The notes under the pieces are model-generated. The model saw only the letters and a program-made list of their open reading frames with translations. It was not told where the DNA came from and ran no database searches. This document shows positions 58,172-64,000 of a stretch of 64,000 nt of DNA, in pieces (positions within the stretch are counted from its first letter, which is position 1; each line of letters starts with the position of its first letter). Source of the DNA: Luteimonas saliphila. Its GTDB lineage: Bacteria; Pseudomonadota; Gammaproteobacteria; Xanthomonadales; Xanthomonadaceae. The stretch lies in contig NZ_JAETWA010000042.1 of NCBI RefSeq assembly GCF_016774335.1, forward strand, positions 460,342 through 524,341, in the 5' to 3' direction. Position numbers and translations under genes: made by a program.

Positions 58172-59761
58172 CTACGCGGCCTGGGCTTCGGCGGGCGCGA
58201 CCGGGGCCGAGGCGCGGATCAGGTGGTCGAACGCGGCCAGCGCGGCCTTCGAGCCTTCGCCCATCGCGATCACGATCTGCTTGTACGGCACCGTCGTGCA
58301 GTCGCCGGCCGCGAACACGCCCGGCACGCTGGTCTGGCCGCGCTCGTCGACCAGGATCTCGCCGCGCGGCGACAGCGCCACCGTACCCTGGAGCCATTCG
58401 GTATTGGGCAGCAGGCCGATCTGCACGAACACGCCCTCCAGTTCCAGCCGGTGCGCATCGCCGCCGACGCGGTCCCTGTAGACCAGACCGGTGACCCGGT
58501 GGCCGTCACCCAGCACTTCGGTGGTCTGCGCCGAGACGACGATACGGACGTTGTCGAGGCTGCGCAGCTTGCGCTGCAGCACCTCGTCGGCGCGCAGCCG
58601 GGCGTCGAACTCGATCAGGGTGACGTGGGAGACGATGCCGGCGAGGTCGATCGCGGCCTCGACCCCGGAATTGCCGCCGCCCACCACCGCCACGCGCTTG
58701 CCCTTGAACAGCGGGCCGTCGCAGTGCGGGCAGTAGGCCACGCCCTTGTTGCGGTAGCGGTCCTCGCCGGGCACGCCCATCTGCCGCCAGCGCGCGCCGG
58801 TGGACAGCACCACGGTCTTCGACTTCAGCGACGCGCCATTGGCCAGCGTCACCTCGACCAGACCGTCGTCGCCGGCGGGCAGCAGCGCGGTGGCGCGCTG
58901 CAGGTCCATCACGTCTACCTCATATTCGCGCACATGCTGCTCGAGCTGGGCGGCGAGCCTCGGGCCTTCGGTGTGCTGGACCGAGATGAAGTTCTCGATC
59001 GCCATCGTGTCCAGCACCTGGCCGCCGAAGCGCTCGGCGGCGACGCCGGTGCGGATGCCCTTGCGCGCGGCGTAGATCGCCGCGGCCGCGCCGGCGGGGC
59101 CGCCGCCGACCACCAGCAGGTCGAACGGTGCCTTGCCGGCGATCTTCGCGGCCTCGCGCTGCTCCGCGCCGGTGTCGAGGCGCGCGACGATCTGCTCAAG
59201 CGTCATCCGCCCCTGGTCGAACGGCGCGCCGTTGAGGAAGATCGACGGCACCGACATCACCTCGCGCGCCTCGACCTCGTTCTGGAACAGGGCGCCGTCG
59301 ACGGCGACGTGGCGGATGTTGGGGTTCAGCACCGCCGCGAGGTTGAGCGCCTGGACCACGTCCGGGCAGTTCTGGCAGCTGAGCGAGTAGTAGGTCTCGA
59401 ACAGGAACTCGCCTTCCAGCGCACGCACCTGCTCGATCACCTCGGCGGAGGCCTTGGACGGGTGCCCGCCTACCTGCAGCAGGGCCAGCACCAGCGAGGT
59501 GAACTCGTGGCCCATCGGCAGGCCGGCGAAGCGCAGGTGGATCTCGTGCCCGGGGGAGGTCAGCGCGAACGAGGGCTTGCGCTCGGCGTCGTCGCGGCGC
59601 ACGTCGAGGGTGATGCGGTCGGACTGCGCGCGGATGTCCTCGAGCAGTTCGAGCATTTCCCTCGACTTGTCGCCCTCGTCGACCGATGCGACGATCGCCA
59701 CCGGGCGCTGCAGCCGTTCGAGATAGCCCTTGAGCTGGGTCTTGAGGTCGTTGTCGAGCAT
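58172..59761 (-). CDS. ahpF: alkyl hydroperoxide reductase subunit F
   Basis: 529 residues from ATG 59761. An N-terminal thioredoxin-like domain pair with SCQNCPD (CxxC), FAD motif [20 protein letters not shown], redox YCPHCDGP (CxxC), NADH-binding [17 protein letters not shown]. It reduces AhpC with NADH. Strong AGGAG upstream. A 168-nt gap to ahpC contains a large hairpin. Confidence 0.96.
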   Translation of the reverse strand: MLDNDLKTQLKGYLERLQRPVAIVASVDEGDKSREMLELLEDIRAQSDRITLDVRRDDAERKPSFALTSPGHEIHLRFAGLPMGHEFTSLVLALLQVGGHPSKASAEVIEQVRALEGEFLFETYYSLSCQNCPDVVQALNLAAVLNPNIRHVAVDGALFQNEVEAREVMSVPSIFLNGAPFDQGRMTLEQIVARLDTGAEQREAAKIAGKAPFDLLVVGGGPAGAAAAIYAARKGIRTGVAAERFGGQVLDTMAIENFISVQHTEGPRLAAQLEQHVREYEVDVMDLQRATALLPAGDDGLVEVTLANGASLKSKTVVLSTGARWRQMGVPGEDRYRNKGVAYCPHCDGPLFKGKRVAVVGGGNSGVEAAIDLAGIVSHVTLIEFDARLRADEVLQRKLRSLDNVRIVVSAQTTEVLGDGHRVTGLVYRDRVGGDAHRLELEGVFVQIGLLPNTEWLQGTVALSPRGEILVDERGQTSVPGVFAAGDCTTVPYKQIVIAMGEGSKAALAAFDHLIRASAPVAPAEAQAA

Positions 59762-59785
59762 GGGGACGACTCCTGGGGGAGGCAG

Positions 59786-59886
59786 GCGGGAGCGGATCGG
59801 AGCCGACGCGGGGCCGTGGCTGGCGGGGCGCGGGGAGGGGGGCGGCCGGCGGGCTGGGCCACGCATCGGCTCCGATCCGCTCCCGC
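59786..59886. other. perfect 21-bp inverted repeat between ahpC and ahpF
   Basis: Arms 59786-59806 and 59866-59886 are perfect reverse complements (the left arm begins GCGGGAGCGGATCGGAGCC). A 59-nt loop, very GC-rich, separates them. In the ahpC-ahpF transcript it would form a long stem just upstream of the ahpF ribosome site. No T tract. Likely lowers ahpF relative to ahpC. Confidence 0.85.
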
Positions 59887-59929
59887 GCCGCGGATCGCGG
59901 CACGGGGCGGGGTAGGGCGGGTGTCGCGG

Positions 59930-60493
59930 TCAGATCTTGCCGACCAGGTCCAGCGACGGCTTCAGGGTCTTCTCGCCATCCTTCCACTTGGCCGGGCAGA
60001 CCTCGTTCGGATGGGCGGCGACGTACTGCGCGGCCTTGAGCTTGCGCAGGGTCTCGGTGACGTCGCGGGCGATGGCGTTGTCGTGGATCTCGACCGTCTT
60101 GACCACGCCTTCCGGGTTCACCACGAAGGTGCCGCGCAGGGCCAGGCCCTCTTCCTCGATGTGCACGCCGAAGGCGCGCGTGAGCCGGTGGGTCGGGTCG
60201 CCGACCAGCGGGAAGCGAGCCTTGCCGACCGCCGCCGAGGTTTCGTGCCACACCTTGTGCGAGAAGTGGGTGTCGGTGGTGACGATGTAGACCTCGGCGC
60301 CCAGCTTCTGGAACTCGGCGTAATGGTCGGCCGCGTCCTCGACCTCGGTCGGGCAGTTGAAGGTGAAGGCGGCGGGCATGAAGATCAGGACCGACCACTT
60401 GCCCTTGAGGCTGGCGTCGGTGAGTTCGACGAACTCGCCGTCGTGATAGGCGGTGGCCTTGAAGGGGGGGATCTGGGTATTGATCAGGGACAT
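59930..60493 (-). CDS. ahpC: alkyl hydroperoxide reductase subunit C
   Basis: 187 residues from ATG 60493. Peroxidatic Cys47 in FTFNCPTEVED, VSTDTHFSHKVWHET-type segment (here VTTDTHFSHKVWHE), resolving Cys in HPNEVCPAKWKDG. It reduces peroxides. AGAGG upstream. First gene of ahpC-ahpF-oxyR. Confidence 0.97.
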   Translation of the reverse strand: MSLINTQIPPFKATAYHDGEFVELTDASLKGKWSVLIFMPAAFTFNCPTEVEDAADHYAEFQKLGAEVYIVTTDTHFSHKVWHETSAAVGKARFPLVGDPTHRLTRAFGVHIEEEGLALRGTFVVNPEGVVKTVEIHDNAIARDVTETLRKLKAAQYVAAHPNEVCPAKWKDGEKTLKPSLDLVGKI

Positions 60494-60559
60494 GGACGAC
60501 CTCTGGTGGTGGAGTGAGGGATGGCGTAAAGCGATCCGGGGCGCTGGATCGATGCGAGG

Positions 60560-60588
60560 ATGATAGATTGAGTCTATTGATAAGTAAA
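60560..60588 (-). promoter_or_regulatory. candidate ahpC promoter
   Basis: Read on the minus strand: TTTACT (60588-60583) as -35, 17-nt spacer, TATCAT (60565-60560) as -10, about 67 nt before ahpC. It overlaps the OxyR-like site. Confidence 0.55.
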
Positions 60589-60614
60589 ATTGACTGAAGA
60601 GATATTATCAATAG
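60563..60614. promoter_or_regulatory. OxyR-like binding region upstream of ahpC
   Basis: ATAGATTGAGTCTAT at 60563-60577 is a perfect ATAG-N7-CTAT half-site of the OxyR consensus. The expected adjacent half-site is weak. A perfect 10-bp inverted repeat also spans the region: CTATTGATAA (60574-60583) and TTATCAATAG (60605-60614). With oxyR in the same cluster, regulation by OxyR is likely. Confidence 0.6.
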
Positions 60615-60667
60615 TCACAATCAATCGAAATATTCGGGATTCGATGGTTCGGCACGCCGCAATGTGC

Positions 60668-60868
60668 TTGCAAACGTTTTTGCGCTGCAGCATATTCAAC
60701 CCATGCGCTGCAGTCTGGCGCGGTGGCCGGAAACGGCACCGGCTGGGGCAGCGCAGGGTTTCGGACAGGAGTCGATGACGCCGGTCCAGCCGAGTTCCGT
60801 ATCCGTTTCCTCCCTCCCACACGTGGTACGGAATCTTTGAAGGCGGCTTCGGCCGCCTTCATTTTTTT
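60668..60868 (+). ncRNA. candidate small RNA divergent from ahpC
   Basis: A possible promoter (TTGCAA 60668-60673, 17 nt, CATATT 60691-60696) would start a transcript near 60703 that ends at the terminator at 60838-60868, about 165 nt. A second hairpin (TTCCGTA 60795-60801 pairing with TACGGAA 60827-60833) lies before it. No gene on this strand explains the terminator. OxyS-like in position only. Confidence 0.35.
60838..60868 (+). terminator. strong Rho-independent terminator
   Basis: TGAAGGCGGC, loop TTCG, GCCGCCTTCA, then seven T (60862-60868). A 10-bp perfect stem with a stable tetraloop. It acts on the plus strand; there is no protein gene ending upstream of it on that strand. Confidence 0.88.
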
Positions 60869-60970
60869 CCAGGGCCGCGGAGGCCTGGTGTGGCGAGGCA
60901 ATGAGGGGACTGTTGCGCGACCGCTTGGCATGGTCCTGTGTCATTGCGACCTGATGGGCCTCACCGCGAC

Positions 60971-61053
60971 CGGCAGCCCTTCGCGGCGAATGTCCTCCGG
61001 CATCCGCCTGCCGGCGGATACCTCCTCCTTGATTTCGCCGCGAAGGGCCGCCG
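60971..61053. repeat. large imperfect palindrome with inner hairpin
   Basis: Outer arms 60971-60990 and 61034-61053 match at 19 of 20 bases. Inside, ATCCGCC-TGCC-GGCGGAT (61002-61019) forms a second stem. It could be a REP/MITE-like element or a structured RNA. Confidence 0.65.
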
Positions 61054-61517
61054 GCCACGGCGAGACTCGGCTTGCGGCGCGTGCACCAGGCCAGCCAGGT
61101 CCTCGGGCTTGCGCGCTGGGACACGCCAACAGTCCGGCACGCCGGGTGCGGGCAGACCGTCGCTGGGGGACATTCGTGCCCAAAGGGCATCCGTACCCGG
61201 CCCCCGGTCCGCGAACGGACGCGAAGCTTTCCTCGGTTGGGAGAAGTCCCTTTTCCGATGGTTTGATCCAGCCTCGAATACTGGCCCCGGCCTTGCGGCG
61301 GCTGGAGCGTTCAGGGCCGCGCGGATTGTCCGGTCAGCGCGCTACGCGGTACGGCCGGAGCCGAAAAAGGCGATCCCAGGGCGCCGGGAGGTGGCGTCCA
61401 TCCGAAGGCCAGCCAAGGGGGCGCTTCGCGGAGCACTTCTCCCTGGAATGGCTGAAGCACCGTTGCTTGCGTGTCGCACGCTTCGTACAGGCACCCCGCG
61501 CTCGCTACGATGTCGCG

Positions 61518-62363
61518 ATGAATGACGTCCCTTGTCCAGCGCCCACCGTGCGCGTGCTGCTCGACGCGGTACGCGGAAGGATCGAGCCGGCGGAGGCGGA
61601 AATCCTGCTGGCACATGCGCTGCGCAAGCCGCGCGGCTGGCTTTACGCCCATGCCAGCGATGCGCTCGACACCGCGGACGCGAGCCGGTTCGAAACACTG
61701 CTCTCGCGCAGGCAGGCCGGCGAGCCGGTCGCCTACCTGTGCGGCCGCCGTGGCTTCTGGACGCTCGACCTGGCGGTGACGCCGGACACGCTGGTACCGC
61801 GGCCGGAGACCGAACTGCTGGTGGAACTGGCGCTGGCGCAGTTGCCCGAGGATCGCGAGCTGGAACTGGCCGACCTCGGCACCGGCAGCGGCGCGATCGC
61901 CCTGGCGCTCGCCAGCGAGCGGCCGCGCGCCCGGGTGGCGGCCACCGATGCCAGCGCCGCCGCGCTCGACGTCGCCCGCGGCAATGCGCGCGACGCCGGC
62001 CTTGCGAACGTCGGTTTCCACCCCGGCGACTGGTTCGGCGCGGTGCCGGGACGGCGCTTCGCGCTCGTCGTCAGCAATCCGCCGTACATCGCCCAGGGCG
62101 ATCCGCACCTGTCGCAAGGCGACCTGCGCCATGAGCCGGCGATGGCCCTCGCCTCCGGCGCAGACGGACTCGACGCGATCCGCGTCATCGTCCGCGACGC
62201 GCCCGCGCACCTGCACCCGGGCGGCTGGCTGCTGCTGGAGCACGGCCTTGACCAGGGCGATGCGGTTCGCGCGCTGCTGCGCGCCGCCGGGTTCGGCGAG
62301 GTCGCCACCCACCGCGACCTCGAGCAGCGCGACCGCGTGAGCCTTGGCCGGATCCCGCCCTGA
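61518..62363 (+). CDS. prmC: peptide chain release factor glutamine methyltransferase
   Basis: 281 residues from ATG 61518. N-terminal helical domain with [15 protein letters not shown] loop [15 protein letters not shown], and catalytic NPPY in [12 protein letters not shown]. It methylates the GGQ glutamine of RF1 and RF2. The usual prfA neighbour is not present here. Confidence 0.94.
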   Translation: MNDVPCPAPTVRVLLDAVRGRIEPAEAEILLAHALRKPRGWLYAHASDALDTADASRFETLLSRRQAGEPVAYLCGRRGFWTLDLAVTPDTLVPRPETELLVELALAQLPEDRELELADLGTGSGAIALALASERPRARVAATDASAAALDVARGNARDAGLANVGFHPGDWFGAVPGRRFALVVSNPPYIAQGDPHLSQGDLRHEPAMALASGADGLDAIRVIVRDAPAHLHPGGWLLLEHGLDQGDAVRALLRAAGFGEVATHRDLEQRDRVSLGRIPP

Positions 62364-62481
62364 CCCGGGGCATGGCGCACGCGATTCGCTCCGATGCCGG
62401 CTCGCCTCGCGCAAGACCCACCCCGACGCCGCAGGTGAACGGAGCGACTAGACTGTCCCCACATTCTCTCGAGGCGAACGC

Positions 62482-63423
62482 ATGCGCACGCTGTATCCCG
62501 AGATCGAACCATTCGACACCGGCACGCTGGCGGTGGACGAGCGCCACACGCTTTATTACGAGCAGTGCGGCAACCCCAGGGGCAAGCCGGTGGTGCTGCT
62601 GCACGGCGGCCCCGGCGGCGGCTGCAACGCGAAGATGCGCCGCTTCCACGACCCGGCGAAGTACCGCATCGTGCTGTTCGACCAGCGCGGCGCCGGCCGG
62701 TCCACGCCGCATGCCGACCTGGTCGACAACACCACCTGGGACCTGGTGGCCGACATCGAGAAGCTGCGCGAGTTGCTCGGCATCGAGCGCTGGCAGGTGT
62801 TCGGCGGATCCTGGGGTTCGACCCTGGCGCTGGCCTACGCGCAGTCGCATCCGCTGCGGGTGACCGAACTGGTGCTGCGCGGGATCTTCATGCTGCGCCA
62901 GTGGGAGCTGCGCTGGTTCTACCAGGAAGGCACCTCGCGGCTGTTTCCCGAAGCCTGGGACCAGTACGTCGGCGCGATCCCCGAGGACGAACGCCACGAC
63001 CTGATCGCCGCGTTCCACCGGCGCCTGACCTCGGACGACGAAGCCACCCGGCTCGCGGCCGCGCGTGCGTGGAGCGTGTGGGAGGGGGCGACCTCGTTCC
63101 TCCACGTCGATCCGGATTTCGTCAGCGGCCACGAGGATCCGCGTTTCGCGCTCGCCTTCGCCCGCATCGAGAACCACTACTTCGTCAACAAGGGCTTCTT
63201 CGAGGTCGACGACCAGCTGCTGCGCGACGCGTACCGGATCGCCGGCATCCCGGGCGCGATCGTGCACGGCCGTTACGACGTGGTGTGCCCGGTACAGAAC
63301 GCCTGGGACCTGCACAAGGTTTGGCCGAAGGCCGAGCTGGCGATCACGCCCGCGTCCGGACATTCTGCGTTCGAGCCGGAGAACGTCGACGCGCTGGTGC
63401 GGGCGACCGACAGCTTCGCCTGA
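62482..63423 (+). CDS. pip: proline iminopeptidase
   Basis: 313 residues from ATG 62482. HGGPGGGCN oxyanion loop, DQRGAGRS, nucleophile Ser110 in GGSWGSTLAL, acid in HGRYDVVCP and His in ASGHSAFEP. It removes N-terminal proline from peptides. Confidence 0.94.
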   Translation: MRTLYPEIEPFDTGTLAVDERHTLYYEQCGNPRGKPVVLLHGGPGGGCNAKMRRFHDPAKYRIVLFDQRGAGRSTPHADLVDNTTWDLVADIEKLRELLGIERWQVFGGSWGSTLALAYAQSHPLRVTELVLRGIFMLRQWELRWFYQEGTSRLFPEAWDQYVGAIPEDERHDLIAAFHRRLTSDDEATRLAAARAWSVWEGATSFLHVDPDFVSGHEDPRFALAFARIENHYFVNKGFFEVDDQLLRDAYRIAGIPGAIVHGRYDVVCPVQNAWDLHKVWPKAELAITPASGHSAFEPENVDALVRATDSFA

Positions 63424-63425
63424 CG

Positions 63426-63458
63426 CCTGCCGCGCCCGGACAGTCCCAGCGCGGCAGG
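63426..63458. terminator. inverted repeat between convergent pip and transglutaminase gene
   Basis: CCTGCCGCGC (63426-63435) and GCGCGGCAGG (63449-63458) form a perfect 10-bp stem with a 13-nt loop in the 40-bp gap. No T tract. Confidence 0.5.
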
Positions 63459-63463
63459 ACGCT

Positions 63464-64000
63464 TCAGCCTGCCAGCGCCACCGGCGCGGACGCAGTCGGC
63501 GCGGCGATCCTCGGCGAGAGCGTCGGATCGTCGGTCTCGTCCGTCCACACCTCGAATCGCAGCAGCTCGTTGGGACCGAAGGTATTGCTGATGGCGACGT
63601 CCGAGGCGTCGCGCCCGCGTGCGATCAGCACGCGGCCGATGCGCGGCGTGTTGTGGCGCGCATCGAAGGTGTACCAGCGCCCGCCCAGATAGGCCTCGAA
63701 CCAGGCTGAGAAGTCCATCGGCGCATCCACCGGCGGGATGCCGATGTCGCCGAGGTAGCCGGTGCAGTAGCGCGCGGGGACGTTCATGCACCGGCACAGC
63801 GCGACCGCGGAATGGGCGAAGTCGCGGCAGACGCCGCGTCCTTCCTGCAGCGCCTGTGCCGCGGTGCGCGTGGCGTCGGCGTGCGGATAGCCGAACTGGA
63901 TCCGCTGGTGGACGTAGTCGCAGATCGCCTGCACCCGCGCCCAGCCGGTGGGCGTCGTGCCGAACGTGTCCCAGGCCATCTGCGACAACCGGTCGGTCTC
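63464..64000 (-). CDS. transglutaminase-like protein (5' part cut by edge)
   Basis: The frame is open to the right edge (179 codons including stop). Core: VQAICDYVHQRIQFGYPHAD, catalytic Cys in GVCRDFAHSAVALCRCMNVP, YCTGYLGDIGIPP, and His in TFDARHNTPRIGR. It belongs to bacterial transglutaminase-like cysteine peptidases. N-terminal residues lie outside the window. Substrate unknown. Confidence 0.88.
   Translation of the reverse strand, partial: ETDRLSQMAWDTFGTTPTGWARVQAICDYVHQRIQFGYPHADATRTAAQALQEGRGVCRDFAHSAVALCRCMNVPARYCTGYLGDIGIPPVDAPMDFSAWFEAYLGGRWYTFDARHNTPRIGRVLIARGRDASDVAISNTFGPNELLRFEVWTDETDDPTLSPRIAAPTASAPVALAG

Larger units (their letters stand above)
60494..61517. other. 1-kb gap between ahpC and prmC
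   Basis: AT-rich at 60560-60700 (promoter and OxyR-like site), then a candidate small RNA with a strong terminator (60838-60868), then GC-rich DNA with a large imperfect palindrome (60971-61053). Open frames here lack starts, ribosome sites and homology I recognise. Confidence 0.7.

Noticed and set aside
60590..60778. 62-residue plus-strand ORF from a TTG upstream of the terminator
   Set aside because: No ribosome site, overlaps the OxyR-like region and has no recognisable sequence; a noncoding RNA explains the terminator better.
60696..61190. 164-residue minus-strand ORF in the ahpC-prmC gap
   Set aside because: It reads through the terminator and palindromes and has no recognised domain.

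Overview
The window is high-GC DNA from a gammaproteobacterium, most likely a member of the Xanthomonadaceae/Lysobacteraceae (Lysobacter or Luteimonas type). This is inferred from gene order: gshB-tonB-pilGHIJ-chpA, ahpC-ahpF-oxyR, lptD-surA-pdxA-ksgA-apaGH facing folA, and the yoaA/tsaB neighbourhood. It reads as chromosomal core genome. I see no rRNA, tRNA, CRISPR array, insertion sequence, prophage or integrase.

Layout. 1-4.8 kb: 3' end of a DinG/YoaA helicase, then a DUF1023-type alpha/beta hydrolase with a small lipoprotein, a 725-bp spacer holding a 42-bp-period repeat array, then tsaB and lepB. 5.1-6.9 kb (minus): gshB and a TonB3-like tonB. 7.1-18.7 kb: the type IV pilus chemosensory operon pilG-pilH-pilI-pilJ-chpA, a CheB-like pseudo-enzyme and a CheW-like chpC. 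18.8-21.1 kb (minus): rsmE and bioA. 21.1-23.8 kb: nudE-cysQ-mazG and an Mpo1/DUF962 gene. 23.8-24.1 kb: REP-like palindromes. 24.1-30.3 kb: a DUF486 gene (minus), a two-component system and a macA-macB-type efflux operon. 30.3-35 kb: an SGNH lipoprotein (minus), dgkA, a TerC-family gene, lgt, thyA, folA. 35-44.6 kb (all minus): apaH, apaG, ksgA, csaA, pdxA, surA, lptD, an HDAC-family deacetylase, a PduO-type cobalamin adenosyltransferase and a DUF6580 membrane protein. 44.7-47.1 kb: two UbiH-family hydroxylases. 47.1-52.7 kb (minus): DUF808, EF-hand protein, rlmM, nucleoside deaminase, Cys-rich lipoprotein, glnS. 52.9-55.9 kb: a GGDEF protein behind a near-consensus sigma-54 promoter, then msrA. 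55.9-60.5 kb (minus): a hypothetical protein, rnk, oxyR, ahpF, ahpC. 60.5-61.5 kb: a 1-kb gap with an OxyR-like site, a strong terminator that implies a small RNA, and a large imperfect palindrome. 61.5-64 kb: prmC, pip and a transglutaminase-like gene cut by the right edge.

Working together. PilGHIJ-ChpA-CheB-like-ChpC is one overlapping operon for pilus chemosensing; TonB3 next door is linked to pilus assembly in Pseudomonas. LptD and SurA build the outer membrane. AhpC, AhpF, OxyR and MsrA form an oxidative-stress block. NudE, CysQ and MazG remove unwanted nucleotides. ThyA and FolA couple dTMP synthesis to folate recycling.

Least ordinary points: a 39-copy LEAER repeat inside ChpA that looks like a long single alpha-helix; the CheB-like protein lacking catalytic Ser and His; the 42-bp repeat array ending near a perfect palindrome ahead of tsaB; a perfect 21-bp inverted repeat between ahpC and ahpF; a candidate small RNA divergent from ahpC; and a sigma-54 promoter plus leader ORF ahead of the diguanylate cyclase.
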